A stretch of DNA of 64,000 nucleotides from Saprospiraceae bacterium (GTDB lineage Bacteria; Bacteroidota; Bacteroidia; Chitinophagales; Saprospiraceae): NCBI GenBank assembly GCA_016708265.1, contig JADJGA010000006.1, forward strand, positions 186,001-250,000. Reading direction: 5' to 3'. This document shows, piece after piece, positions 1 through 10,255 of this stretch. The notes beneath the pieces are model-generated. The model was not told the DNA's origin. It was given only the letters and a program-made list of their open reading frames with translations, and made no database searches. Position 1 is the first letter of the stretch. Each line of letters starts with the position of its first letter. A program made the position numbers and the translations under genes.

Positions 1-412
1 GAATCAAAACCAGCTTCGGATCAGAGAAATCCTGCTTGAAATATCTGCCTGAGAATGACATACCCATGCTCAAAATTCCGTTATTGACCTTGAACCTATA
101 CGCATAAATACCGTCAAATGTTAATTTCTCACTTACACCAACAGTTTGTCTATTTATGTTAATCCCAATGCCAACCTTTCCCAATTTAGGAAAGTTAACA
201 CTTAATGCCTGGCTTTTAGGTGCTCCATTCAGACCTGTCCACTGATCTCTGACTATTGCCGTGATGCTTGCAGCTTCAGAATTGCCTGCAAAAGCTGGAT
301 TTACTGCTAATTTATTAAACATGAACTGGGTGCTTAAAACATCCTGTTGGGCCAATACTGTATTTGAGATCAGCAGATATAAAAAAGCCACTAAAAAATT
401 TATTCTGATCAT
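1..412 (-). CDS. PorP/SprF family type IX secretion membrane protein (N-terminal part, runs off the left edge)
   Basis: The minus strand reads from an ATG at 412 through the window edge with no stop, giving about 137 residues. A hydrophobic leader ends in VLAQ. The mature start contains STQFMFNKLAVNPAFAG followed by a short stretch and RDQWTGLNGAPK, the signature opening of the PorP/SprF family. These outer-membrane proteins work with the type IX secretion system and often pair with cargo carrying a type B sorting signal. The gene starts 10 nt after the stop of the giant cargo gene upstream, so the two are almost certainly co-transcribed. The C-terminal half lies outside the window. Confidence 0.88.
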   Translation of the reverse strand, partial: MIRINFLVAFLYLLISNTVLAQQDVLSTQFMFNKLAVNPAFAGNSEAASITAIVRDQWTGLNGAPKSQALSVNFPKLGKVGIGININRQTVGVSEKLTFDGIYAYRFKVNNGILSMGMSFSGRYFKQDFSDPKLVLI

Positions 413-422
413 AATACTTGTT

Positions 423-3400
423 TTATCTTTCTATTACAAAAAATCCGTTAATAGTATTTTTTCTGTTTGAATCCAGAAACAAAATATAAAAATATGTTCC
501 TACAGGCAGGTCTTTTCCATTGTAGGTGCCCTGCCAGTCATTCTTATAATTGTATACTGTATAAACCTGGTCACCCCACTGATTGAAAACTATTATTTCA
601 TTTTGCGGGTATTTATCAGATTCAAGACAAGGAAAAATAAGGTTGTCATTTATACCATCACCATTTGGAGTTATTACATTTACTCCAAAGCAATCATTTT
701 CATCACCAACATTAATGATTATTATTCCACTGTCATAATTATCAATACAATCTTGCTTTGTGATTTTGTATAAAAACATAGCCTTGCCTATAAATCCTGG
801 TTCCGGTATGTAATTAATAGTTCCATCAGTGTTTATTTCAATTTTTCCTCTTGTATTGCTATCAGGAATAACTGTGATGACAGTGCCATCACTATTCAAA
901 TCATTTTCTGTGGGATCAAAGGCAATTGATGTATTGTAAGGAGTTGAATACTCATCATCTTTAGCTTCCGGAATGTATTCAAGGTATACTGATGTTGTAT
1001 CACTTGAGAAATTTTTGCATACTCCATGGGAAAGCGACCATATAAATTCATTATTTCCAAATTCCAGATCATAAACATCGGTGACCGGTTTATTTGGATT
1101 GCTGATAAATGCCGTGGTATTGAGTGTCTTCCAGGATCCTTCAGGATCAGGAATTGCAGAAATAGGAATTTTATCAGGACTGCAGGCATATACATCTTCA
1201 CCTGCATCTGCAGTTCTTTCAGGAACTTTATTCACGATAAAACTTTCGACGGAGCTGTAACCCGATTTGCATCCTTCTCTTGACGCAACCACAAAAATAT
1301 TGTTCAGCCCATCATTAAATTGTGTGAAATCCTTCACATCAATGCACGGTGATAACGATTCTGAAATCACTTTAGCAGGAAGAGTATTATGATACCAGGT
1401 GTATTTTGTATTAGCTTCAGTGCTTTTCAGGCATAAAGAAATAGACGAAATATTTTTTCGAACACAATAAGAGCTGTCAACAGAAACAATCTCAGGATCC
1501 TCAGGTAGTGTGATAACGTCAACTTTAAATCCTTCTGAGACAACAGATTGACAGGATTCTATCGAGACAGACAAGGTATAAATGCCGGAATTAAATGAAC
1601 CTGCAGGAAAAATTTTTGGGTTCTGTACATTTGAGGTGAAATTACCCGGACCAGTCCATAAGTATGTTCCGTTTTCAACGTACGACGTCTTTAATTCAAT
1701 TGTCTCTCCTTCGCACAATTTAGCAGTTCCGGTGATGAAGGGCTGATTTGGTTGTTTTATCACCGTGATAACTACATCATCAGAGACTTTTGAAAAACAA
1801 CCTTCCTTTTCAGCAAACACATTATATATACCAGTATTGGCTGTGGTAGAAACGGGAATTATAAAGTTTGGTTTTGTAGTTGTGACCTGTGAACTTCCTG
1901 GAGACACAGTCCAGTGATAAAGAGTACCCTCAGGATAGGCATTATTAATAATTGACAGGATTATTGAATCACCTTCGCATATTTTTTTATTGCTACCAAG
2001 TAAAGGTAAAGCAGGTTGTTGCTTTGCTTTGATTTCAATAGATACCGTATCTGAACTGCAGAAGCCATCTGAAACAATCAATGAATAAATGCCATTTTCT
2101 GTGATATCGAAATCGCATATTTTAGGATTTAATGCATTGGAATTAAAACTATTGGGACCAGACCATTTATATGTAAACTGACTTTCGAATGGATAAACAG
2201 TAGGTACAAAACTAACACAATCTGTTCCTGACAGGCATTCGGGCACATTGCTGCTCAGAGCAGTTATTCTGGGTTTAGGTTTTACCTCAACAAAAGTAGA
2301 TGAAGAATACTTGCACCCTGCCTGTGTTGTGACTGCAAGCAGGTATTCTCCGCTTTTGTTGGTATTAACTAAAGGATTTTGCAGATCTGAAGAAAACCCA
2401 TCCGGTCCTGTCCATTTGTAATATGCATTTGTAACAAGAGGAGCAAATAGTTTAATCAGGTCTCCTTCGCATACCGGTCCGTTATTGTTTGCATTTATTT
2501 CATATTCCTCTTCAATTCTTATTACAATTGTTTCAGAAGTATCCGAATAGCAATTGCCATTTTTTACTACAGCCTGCCATTTGCCTTCAAATTGTGGTTT
2601 TGCCTCAGATATTATCAGAGAATTTGAAGATTGATTGATATATAGTTTGTCATTCAGATACCATATATAATTATCAGCATTTTGAATATTTGAAATTCTT
2701 AAAATTATGGGTTTATTCCTGCAGTAAACAGTATCACTTTCGATTTTTGGAGTTGTTGGCTTATCAAAAACCACAAGTTCGAGTTTTGCAGTATCGCTGC
2801 AAACTGTATTATTAACTTCAAGATAATAGGTTCCCTGATTAACGATTGAAATATTGTTTAAAGCAACCGGATTCTGAACATTTGAATTATATCCGTTTGG
2901 TCCCCACCATTTATATGAAAAACCACTACCGCTTGAATTTGTCTTTGGAGAAAACACATCGCCTTCACACAAAGATATAAATGGATTTTGAATTACTGCC
3001 ACCGGCCTTGAAACTACTTCAACAGATGTTGAAAAGGAAGCAAGCGACAAACATTTGCCGCTTTTTGCTATCACATAGTAGAAATTGTTTCCTATTCCTG
3101 GAGTTACAGAAATAAATGGAGTATTGGTAGAATCAATGAATGTTCCTATTGGATAAGATCCTGTATACCAGTGATATTTTACATCGTTTGAATAACTTGT
3201 AGATTCCAGTAATAATTTTTCTCCGCTGCATATTCTGGTTTTATTGGCTATTATGACCGGTCTGCTCAAATCCTCAATTATCACTTCAACTGTTCCTGAC
3301 GATCTGCAGCCGTTGAATCCCGTCACAGTCAAAACATAAGTGCCGGAGTATGTGGCATTTGCATTTGGTCTCACCGGATTTTCCTGATTTGACATAAAAC

Positions 3401-6400
3401 CATTAGGTCCTGTCCATTCTATTGTCCACACATTGGAAGGTGCATTCGGCAAATTCGAAAACAGTTGCAACGAATCATGTACGCAAACACCTGACGAATA
3501 GCTAGGCTCAAGAGGTGCTACTTTGACAAGAATATTTGTTTTGCAAGAATCTGAATTCCCGGCTTTATCCCATACTTTCAGCTGAACCTCCTGATTTGTA
3601 TTGTCTGAAATACAATCAAAAGTATTTGGAAAAACAGATAAATCAGTAATACCGCAATTATCTGTACTGTTATCGTTTAAAACATTTGGATCGAGTATGC
3701 TGTTTTCGGTGCCACTTGGATTCACAAACAAAACATAGAAATTTTTGCATCGGGCTATTGGTGGCTGATCGTCAATTAATTGTATTTGAAAGTTACATGA
3801 GTCTTTGTTGCCGGAGCCGTCATCAATAATATAAAGAATATCAGAAATCCCGGAGTTAAATTTATGTTCAAATCTTGAAGCATGATTTAATTTCGTTTTT
3901 CCAATTGTAGTTATCCCTTCACTGGTAAAACTTAAATCAACTTTCTTGAATTCAAGAGTCATTAAAATTTTACTTAAATTATCAGATCCACCGTCAGATG
4001 TAACAGGATTGCAGGGATTGATCCTGTTGATTGTATTTGCAGGTCTCGCAGTAAATGTAACATTACCATCCTGAGCCCACAGACTAAAATCATTAATATT
4101 GATATTCAGGTTTGTATAAGAAGGATTATAACAATCCCCCGGAGTAGTATACACATTGGAATTTGATGTTGTCCCTACTATCTGGCCATTTTCATTCAGT
4201 ATTTCAAAATATTCATTGTTTTCATCTATGTCTCCGGTAATTTTTATGAGCAGGCTAGGATTTAAAAGAAGAAGTTCAGAGCCGATGTTTTCATAAACAA
4301 ATATCTTGGAGTTTGCAGCATATTCGTTAAATTCATTATTGAAATTGAATGTTATCAGTGATTTGGTGGTATCGGCTGGGACTCTTATAAAGTTATTGAA
4401 AGTATTACTGCAGTTATCTGTAATTATTATATCAACCGGCAATTGTACGAATGTTGAACACGAATCCGTCGGAAGAACAACTGAAATGTCAGCAGGGCAT
4501 TGAATATCCGGTTTTTCCTTATCCTCAATTATTATTGTATTATGACAAATGATCTCATTTTTCCCACAATCAGTTACCTTGTAATTTACGATATGTGTAC
4601 CTATTGAAAGCAAAGTATCGACAGCTTGTCCATTTCCGGCCAAAGTATATTCTCCATCATCAATTTTGATAAAATAATCAAGTTTATTCGGGTTTTCCCT
4701 GACATAATTCAATTTAGCTGCAACACTGGTACCCTGGCAGATATCATTAATAGCAAAAATACCGTCACCAGGGGGGATATTCGGAAGCAGACGGATTGTA
4801 AGATACCCGTCATTTAGCCAGATTTTTAGTTCTTCAATTGTGAAAAGATCTTTTAGTTCAATATCAAAATCTTCACATTGATTTTCGACTATTGGAGTGG
4901 TGCCAATAGTATCTCCATTTTCATTAACAATATAAAAATATTCATTAGGGTCATCTGCATCAATATTTTCAAAATGGAGGTTAAAACTGAGGATTTCTTC
5001 CGGAATTTTTTCCAGGCTGGTAAATGGCCCTATATCTAAGGTTACAGGATTGATAGGTATTTCATAACTTCCCTCAAAATTTGATTTTATCTGCTTTGAG
5101 ATGATTTTTTTAATTTCAATTTTTCCCCCGGTGCAATTATCACTAACCTCGGGCATAATCAGTTCTACTGTCCTTTCACATATCCCCGGAGTGATTACAT
5201 AGCTGGTGTCTTTTGGGCAGTTTGTTAACTCAGGATCCACAGTATCCAATATTGCAAATCTTTTGGTGAAACTTAAGGTATTGAAACATCGGTCATAAAA
5301 AACAAAATCAACATCTTTGAAATATAGAAGTGTATCAACAGAACATGATAAAGTATCAGTCATATCAAAAGTAACCGGAATTCCGGGATAAGTAGCAGGT
5401 TTTCCTGGAATATACGAACCTGGTTTTGCTGCAAAGGAGAAGACCTTATTGCAATTGTCACTTATTTCTCCAAATCCTTTTTTAGAGAGCCAGTTATTGA
5501 ATGATTCTTTGAAAACTACATTGCTGTCGCATTTGATAATAACATCGCGGGGTTCTTTAATAACAACAGGATAAATAGTATCTATAATAGTCAGATCCTG
5601 AATTTTCTGAGTTGTATTATTACAGACATCCGAAATTCTCCAGGTTCTGAATATATGATACTGACATCCGTCACCTATTTTTTCATCATTGTAAATTATA
5701 AGTGGATCTGAATCGCAATTATCCTTAACATTCAAAGGTCTGCCTGTTAAATCCAGATTTTGATATTCAGTACATCCGATGAACAAATTTCCAGGAGCTT
5801 CATATGTTGGAGCTAAGGTATCAATAACGGTAATTTTTCTGGAATGACTTATTGGATGACCGCATTCGTCATTTGCAGTCCATTTTTGAACAATAAGATA
5901 GCTATAATATGTACACGAATCCGGATTACCTGATCTGTTACTTGTTTCAAAATAATTTACTGCCAGGTTGCCTTTGCAGGAATCATAAGCAGTTATAACC
6001 GGTCTTGGAATTACCGATGAGCAATCAATAGTAGTGTCCTGAGGTAAAGATGAAAAAACCGGAACAGACTCATCAGTTATTGTAAATGTTGTAAAAAAAG
6101 CAGCATGCTGATTTCCACATTCATCTCGTGCAATAAAATTAATATTTCCTGAATAGTTACAGGTCTTTTTGTTTTTCAATGCATAAGGTTTATCTCCAAC
6201 TTCTTCGTAATCGCTACCGCCTATATTGTCATTCCAAACAAAAAGCCATTTTATTGAGGCTGAATCTGAACAATTATCCAAAACTCTTGCTCCCCCTTTG
6301 TTATCTATCCATGCCTCAAAAACTGAATCTGAGAATTCATTACATAGAATATTTAAGGGGATAGGATTTTGAATAACAGCAGGTTTTTTTGTGTCGAAAG

Positions 6401-7031
6401 TAAAAAAAGTAGCTGCGTACGAGTTCGCTGAAATATTTTCATACTGGTCTTTTGCTGAAAAAATTACGGTTACCGATCTCGTATTTCCGCAATTATCATT
6501 TATAGACTGGTTGAAAGCAGTTTCGGTTTCCTGAAGGGTTTTATCTGCAATATACTGTATGGATCCGCAATTATCATTTGCAAGCATTCCTGCATGGCTG
6601 TTGTACCACTGATATAGTTCTGCAATTATTATGTTTTCGGCAGTTTCACACGTGAATGACTTATCTGAAGGTAACGTAGTTATTATCGGTTTTATATTAT
6701 CCTCAATAACAATATTAAAAGAAAAAAAAGCCGAATTCAATTGACTGTCGATTACTTTATAAGTGATTGTAACAGTTGTTTCCTGTGAAATGGTGCCTCC
6801 CATAGTATATCCGTCGCTAATGCTGAAAATATCGAAAGAACTTATAGTATTGCCTATCGTTGATGTGACAGTTGGCGTATTAGGATGACCCCATTCCAGA
6901 ACCACATTGCAATTATTGTCAAGATAAAGTGTATCAGGACCATTGTACTGAAACTGAAACTGGGCATTTAACTGGTTAAATGACACAAAAAACAACAATA
7001 CTAAAATGAATTTCAACAATTTGTTAATCAT
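423..7031 (-). CDS. Giant secreted adhesin-like protein with HYR-like and Ig-like repeats and a type B (gliding motility-associated) C-terminal sorting domain
   Basis: About 2202 residues from the ATG at 7031. An upstream in-frame TTG exists, but the ATG places a clean signal peptide ending in NQLNAQ at the start. Residues up to about 1175 are hyalin-repeat-like units with recurring DNC and DECGN motifs. Residues 1177-2010 are Ig-like domains, five of them with W-x-GP-x-x-F-x-S-x-x-x-NP. About 2022-2105 is a cadherin-like module (NDLNSDGT). The last 90 residues, from VITPNGDGINDNL to the end, match the TIGR04131 sorting domain, which directs type IX export and surface attachment. PorP/SprF follows immediately. 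Two related jelly-roll-like insertions interrupt the hyalin region. The role is probably adhesion or matrix; no enzymatic domain is seen. Confidence 0.9.
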   Translation of the reverse strand: MINKLLKFILVLLFFVSFNQLNAQFQFQYNGPDTLYLDNNCNVVLEWGHPNTPTVTSTIGNTISSFDIFSISDGYTMGGTISQETTVTITYKVIDSQLNSAFFSFNIVIEDNIKPIITTLPSDKSFTCETAENIIIAELYQWYNSHAGMLANDNCGSIQYIADKTLQETETAFNQSINDNCGNTRSVTVIFSAKDQYENISANSYAATFFTFDTKKPAVIQNPIPLNILCNEFSDSVFEAWIDNKGGARVLDNCSDSASIKWLFVWNDNIGGSDYEEVGDKPYALKNKKTCNYSGNINFIARDECGNQHAAFFTTFTITDESVPVFSSLPQDTTIDCSSVIPRPVITAYDSCKGNLAVNYFETSNRSGNPDSCTYYSYLIVQKWTANDECGHPISHSRKITVIDTLAPTYEAPGNLFIGCTEYQNLDLTGRPLNVKDNCDSDPLIIYNDEKIGDGCQYHIFRTWRISDVCNNTTQKIQDLTIIDTIYPVVIKEPRDVIIKCDSNVVFKESFNNWLSKKGFGEISDNCNKVFSFAAKPGSYIPGKPATYPGIPVTFDMTDTLSCSVDTLLYFKDVDFVFYDRCFNTLSFTKRFAILDTVDPELTNCPKDTSYVITPGICERTVELIMPEVSDNCTGGKIEIKKIISKQIKSNFEGSYEIPINPVTLDIGPFTSLEKIPEEILSFNLHFENIDADDPNEYFYIVNENGDTIGTTPIVENQCEDFDIELKDLFTIEELKIWLNDGYLTIRLLPNIPPGDGIFAINDICQGTSVAAKLNYVRENPNKLDYFIKIDDGEYTLAGNGQAVDTLLSIGTHIVNYKVTDCGKNEIICHNTIIIEDKEKPDIQCPADISVVLPTDSCSTFVQLPVDIIITDNCSNTFNNFIRVPADTTKSLITFNFNNEFNEYAANSKIFVYENIGSELLLLNPSLLIKITGDIDENNEYFEILNENGQIVGTTSNSNVYTTPGDCYNPSYTNLNININDFSLWAQDGNVTFTARPANTINRINPCNPVTSDGGSDNLSKILMTLEFKKVDLSFTSEGITTIGKTKLNHASRFEHKFNSGISDILYIIDDGSGNKDSCNFQIQLIDDQPPIARCKNFYVLFVNPSGTENSILDPNVLNDNSTDNCGITDLSVFPNTFDCISDNTNQEVQLKVWDKAGNSDSCKTNILVKVAPLEPSYSSGVCVHDSLQLFSNLPNAPSNVWTIEWTGPNGFMSNQENPVRPNANATYSGTYVLTVTGFNGCRSSGTVEVIIEDLSRPVIIANKTRICSGEKLLLESTSYSNDVKYHWYTGSYPIGTFIDSTNTPFISVTPGIGNNFYYVIAKSGKCLSLASFSTSVEVVSRPVAVIQNPFISLCEGDVFSPKTNSSGSGFSYKWWGPNGYNSNVQNPVALNNISIVNQGTYYLEVNNTVCSDTAKLELVVFDKPTTPKIESDTVYCRNKPIILRISNIQNADNYIWYLNDKLYINQSSNSLIISEAKPQFEGKWQAVVKNGNCYSDTSETIVIRIEEEYEINANNNGPVCEGDLIKLFAPLVTNAYYKWTGPDGFSSDLQNPLVNTNKSGEYLLAVTTQAGCKYSSSTFVEVKPKPRITALSSNVPECLSGTDCVSFVPTVYPFESQFTYKWSGPNSFNSNALNPKICDFDITENGIYSLIVSDGFCSSDTVSIEIKAKQQPALPLLGSNKKICEGDSIILSIINNAYPEGTLYHWTVSPGSSQVTTTKPNFIIPVSTTANTGIYNVFAEKEGCFSKVSDDVVITVIKQPNQPFITGTAKLCEGETIELKTSYVENGTYLWTGPGNFTSNVQNPKIFPAGSFNSGIYTLSVSIESCQSVVSEGFKVDVITLPEDPEIVSVDSSYCVRKNISSISLCLKSTEANTKYTWYHNTLPAKVISESLSPCIDVKDFTQFNDGLNNIFVVASREGCKSGYSSVESFIVNKVPERTADAGEDVYACSPDKIPISAIPDPEGSWKTLNTTAFISNPNKPVTDVYDLEFGNNEFIWSLSHGVCKNFSSDTTSVYLEYIPEAKDDEYSTPYNTSIAFDPTENDLNSDGTVITVIPDSNTRGKIEINTDGTINYIPEPGFIGKAMFLYKITKQDCIDNYDSGIIIINVGDENDCFGVNVITPNGDGINDNLIFPCLESDKYPQNEIIVFNQWGDQVYTVYNYKNDWQGTYNGKDLPVGTYFYILFLDSNRKNTINGFFVIER

Positions 7032-7101
7032 TTTACAATATTTTTTATGATAATTGTAATCTATTTTATTCAAGGGACCTTAAAATGTAATAATACCTAA
7101 T

Positions 7102-8637
7102 TTACTTTAAGATACTATCAAAGTACTTAAACGCTTCAGTAAACCTCGATAAAATATCATTTTTCCCTAAGATTTCCATAGTTTCAAACAGATCCGGACC
7201 TTGCAGTGTTCCTGTTACTGCAATCCGGAGAACCGGAAATATATTTCCAAAACTCAGATTTTTGCTTTCAATAAAGGATTTAATAGTCACCTCAATGTTT
7301 TCTTTGCTGAAATCACTCAGCTCACTTATCCAGGACACCAGTGATTTTACATTTTCAATATTTTCTTCCTTCCATTTTTTTGCAATGGTTTTTTCATCAT
7401 AATCATATTCACTGGTGAAGAAAAATTTTGCTTTCTCAGGAAATTCTGTGAGCAGTTCGATTCTGGTTTTCATTAGTTTACATACCTTTTCAAGAAATAT
7501 TGGCTCTGTATTGTACCCTGCTTTTTCAACAAATGGTTTCACCAGTGTTGCTATTTCTTTATCCGTTTTATGAAGAATATATTGCTGATTGAACCATTTT
7601 GCTTTGTCTATATTAAATCTGGCACCTGACTTCACAATCTTTTCGATAGAAAAGGAATTTATAAGATCTGGCATATCAAACATTTCCTGTTCTGTACCGG
7701 GATTCCACCCTACTAATGCCAGGAAATTCAAAGTAGCTTCCGGTAAAAAGCCGAATTCTCTGAATCCTGCAAAGCTTTCTTCTTCTGTTTCACCTACCCA
7801 GCTAAGTGGAAATACAGGAAAGCCAAAATTTGCCCCATCTCTTTTACTCAATTTACCTTTACCAGTTGGTTTCAGTATCAAAGGAAGGTGAGTGAACTTA
7901 GGCATCGATTTTTCCCATCCAAGATACCTGTACAACAGAACATGATGAGCAGTGCTCGACAACCATTCTTCACCGCGGATCACATGTGTTATCTTCATCA
8001 GGTAATCATCAACGATATTGGCCATGTGATAAGTAGGCATTCCATCAGCCTTAAGCATGACCTTGTCGTCAAGATCATCACTGTTGAAACTTACATCCCC
8101 TCTTACGAGATCACTGAAACTTATGGTCTCATTAGCCGGTGCTTTAATTCTGATAACATAAGGAACACCTGAATTTAACATTTCTTTTACCTCAGAATCA
8201 GAAAGAGTTAGGCTGTTTTTCATTTTCATTCTGACAGTATGGTCATATTTCGGAGCCAGAACACCATTTTTCGTTTCTTCTTCACGCATTGCATCCAGTT
8301 CTTCAGGAGTGTCGAATGCGTAATAGGCATACCCTTTTTCAACTAACTTAAGTGCATATCCTGTATAAATATTTCGTCTGTCACTTTGCTTGTAAGGGCC
8401 ATAATGACCTCCTTCCTCAGGACCTTCATCGAGTTCCAGGCCGAGCCATTTCAATGATTCTTTGATATATTCTTCAGCACCAGGCACATACCTTACCTGA
8501 TCAGTATCTTCTATCCTCAGAATAAAAGTCCCGTTGTTTTTTTTGGCAAAAAGATAATTGTATAATGCTGTTCTCACACCGCCAATATGTAGAGGTCCGG
8601 TGGGACTCGGTGCAAATCTTACTCTCACTTGATTCAT
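7102..8637 (-). CDS. gltX: Glutamate--tRNA ligase
   Basis: 511 residues, full length for bacterial GluRS. It charges tRNA-Glu in the cytoplasm. The class I signature is at the N-terminus (FAPSPTGPLHIGGVRTALYN, HIGH-type motif around residue 17), and the KMSKS-type loop KLSKRDG is near residue 262. A C-terminal anticodon-binding region follows. The ATG at 8637 gives the standard start MNQVRVRFAPSPTG. An exact TAnnTTTG promoter element lies about 50 nt upstream. The giant cargo gene follows 70 nt downstream on the same strand, but a functional link is not implied. Confidence 0.97.
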   Translation of the reverse strand: MNQVRVRFAPSPTGPLHIGGVRTALYNYLFAKKNNGTFILRIEDTDQVRYVPGAEEYIKESLKWLGLELDEGPEEGGHYGPYKQSDRRNIYTGYALKLVEKGYAYYAFDTPEELDAMREEETKNGVLAPKYDHTVRMKMKNSLTLSDSEVKEMLNSGVPYVIRIKAPANETISFSDLVRGDVSFNSDDLDDKVMLKADGMPTYHMANIVDDYLMKITHVIRGEEWLSSTAHHVLLYRYLGWEKSMPKFTHLPLILKPTGKGKLSKRDGANFGFPVFPLSWVGETEEESFAGFREFGFLPEATLNFLALVGWNPGTEQEMFDMPDLINSFSIEKIVKSGARFNIDKAKWFNQQYILHKTDKEIATLVKPFVEKAGYNTEPIFLEKVCKLMKTRIELLTEFPEKAKFFFTSEYDYDEKTIAKKWKEENIENVKSLVSWISELSDFSKENIEVTIKSFIESKNLSFGNIFPVLRIAVTGTLQGPDLFETMEILGKNDILSRFTEAFKYFDSILK

Positions 8638-8686
8638 ATAGAATTATTTTAAATGCAATTTTTTTATATTTATAATAAATTATTAA

Positions 8687-8694
8687 CAAAGGTA
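8687..8694 (-). promoter_or_regulatory. Putative -7 element of the gltX promoter
   Basis: The minus strand reads TACCTTTG, an exact match to the Bacteroidota -7 consensus TAnnTTTG, ending about 50 nt before the gltX start. No convincing -33 TTTG was found at the expected distance. Confidence 0.45.
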
Positions 8695-8926
8695 ATAAAT
8701 ATTATAAAATTTTCATGACTTACTATTATTTTAATGAAAATATTTTTAAAATAAGATACTCATAAATTTTATAATTAAATAGTGATTTAAAGTAATAATC
8801 AAATGGTCTAACAGTCATATTTGTAAAGGGATCAATTTGTTTTATATAATAATTAAAACAATTGAAAAATTGTCATATTTATACGACAATTATCAATTTC
8901 ATTTACTCAAAGCAAAATTAATTTCA

Positions 8927-8934
8927 TAACTTTG
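8927..8934 (+). promoter_or_regulatory. Putative -7 element of the C1 peptidase promoter
   Basis: TAACTTTG matches TAnnTTTG exactly and lies 30 nt before the ATG at 8965. The -33 region is weak. Confidence 0.5.
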
Positions 8935-8964
8935 AGCTTATTTTAATTAAAAAATCAAATTAAC

Positions 8965-10200
8965 ATGAAAAAAATATTTTCCCTGTCAATTCTAATTTTG
9001 ATGTGCAGCGTTTTATTTGCACAAAATGATAAAGCTTTCTTCAAGGAAGTAGAGCCGGGTTTTTACCAGAATTTTATATTAAAAGATATTTCTGAAGTTA
9101 AGGAAAAAACAGAAAAAAAAGCTCTTAGAAAAATACTGATCATGGATCAGACAAAACAGGAACTTGCCAATGATCCGACATTGTATAAGACTTACTGGCA
9201 TACTCCTGTAGTTTCACAGGGCAATACCGGGACGTGCTGGAATTACAGCACTACCTCGATGTTTGAATCTGAAATTTACAGATTAAAAGGCAAAAATGTT
9301 AAAATTTCGGAAATGTATACTGTATACTGTGAATACATTGAAAAAGCCCGAAGATTTATTCAGGAAAGAGGAAACAGCAATTTCGCTGAAGGTTCAGAAG
9401 CCAATGCTGTTAAAAGGATGTGGGAGATGTATGGTGCTGTACCGAATACAGTGTATACAGGACTGATTGGTGGACGTAAATACCATTCTCATGAAGCAAT
9501 GTTCAATGAGATGAACTCATTTCTTCAGGGTCTGAAAACAAACAACAACTGGAATGAAGAATCTGCACTCAGCACTATAAAATCAATAATGAATCACTAT
9601 ATGGGTGAACCTCCTTCAGAATTTCAGTTTGAAGGTAAGACATATACACCTGAATCGTTTTTAAAAAACTATATGGAATTGAACCTGGATGATTATATCG
9701 ATATAATGTCACTGATGGAACAACCATACTGGCAAAACGCCGAGTACAAAGTACCTGACAACTGGTGGCATAGCTCAGATTATTACAACGTCCCTCTCGA
9801 CGTATTTATGGAAGTGTGGAACAATGCTATCGAAAACGGATATACTATGGCAATCGGGGGTGATGTATCTGAAGCGGGGCTGAACAGAAACACAAATTGT
9901 GCCATGATTCCCGACTTCGATATACCTTATGCATATATCAACGAAAGCGCGCGGCAATTCAGGTTTTCAAACAATACCACTACCGATGATCATGGTATGC
10001 ATTGCGTAGGATATTACAAGGCAAAAGACGGTAAAATGTGGTACTTCGTAAAAGACAGCAGCTCAGGATCAAGAAATGTGGGAGAAGCTGACAAGCGCTT
10101 CGGTTATTATTTTTTCAGAGACGATTATGCAAAGCTTAAAATGATGAATATCACCGTTCATAAGGATGCATTTAAAAAGTATATGGATAGATTTAAATAA
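8965..10200 (+). CDS. Secreted C1 family (bleomycin hydrolase/PepC-like) cysteine peptidase
   Basis: 411 residues with a signal peptide ending in SVLFAQ, so exported to the periplasm or beyond. The catalytic cysteine is in GNTGTCWNYSTTSMFESE (C91), and the histidine is in DDHGMHCVGY (H343). Where papain-fold aminopeptidases carry VKNSWG, this protein has FVKDSSSG, so the usual asparagine is aspartate (D364). Length and spacing fit the bleomycin hydrolase/PepC branch, but those are mostly cytoplasmic, whereas this one is secreted. It probably trims peptides during protein scavenging. The gene stands alone, 55 nt before the ROK kinase on the same strand. Confidence 0.88.
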   Translation: MKKIFSLSILILMCSVLFAQNDKAFFKEVEPGFYQNFILKDISEVKEKTEKKALRKILIMDQTKQELANDPTLYKTYWHTPVVSQGNTGTCWNYSTTSMFESEIYRLKGKNVKISEMYTVYCEYIEKARRFIQERGNSNFAEGSEANAVKRMWEMYGAVPNTVYTGLIGGRKYHSHEAMFNEMNSFLQGLKTNNNWNEESALSTIKSIMNHYMGEPPSEFQFEGKTYTPESFLKNYMELNLDDYIDIMSLMEQPYWQNAEYKVPDNWWHSSDYYNVPLDVFMEVWNNAIENGYTMAIGGDVSEAGLNRNTNCAMIPDFDIPYAYINESARQFRFSNNTTTDDHGMHCVGYYKAKDGKMWYFVKDSSSGSRNVGEADKRFGYYFFRDDYAKLKMMNITVHKDAFKKYMDRFK

Positions 10201-10255
10201 TTTATTCTTAAATTAAATTTTATTAAAATAAATTAGAAGATAAACATAAAGTTTT

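Larger units (their letters stand above)
8638..8964. promoter_or_regulatory. Divergent promoter region between gltX and the C1 peptidase gene
   Basis: 327 nt of very AT-rich DNA with no coding potential. It holds one exact TAnnTTTG element for each flanking gene (8687-8694 on the minus strand, 8927-8934 on the plus strand). No other structure is seen. Confidence 0.6.

Noticed and set aside
7032..7073. TTG start extending the 2202-residue protein by 14 residues
   Set aside because: The extension is polar and would bury the signal peptide; the ATG at 7031 gives a normal leader.
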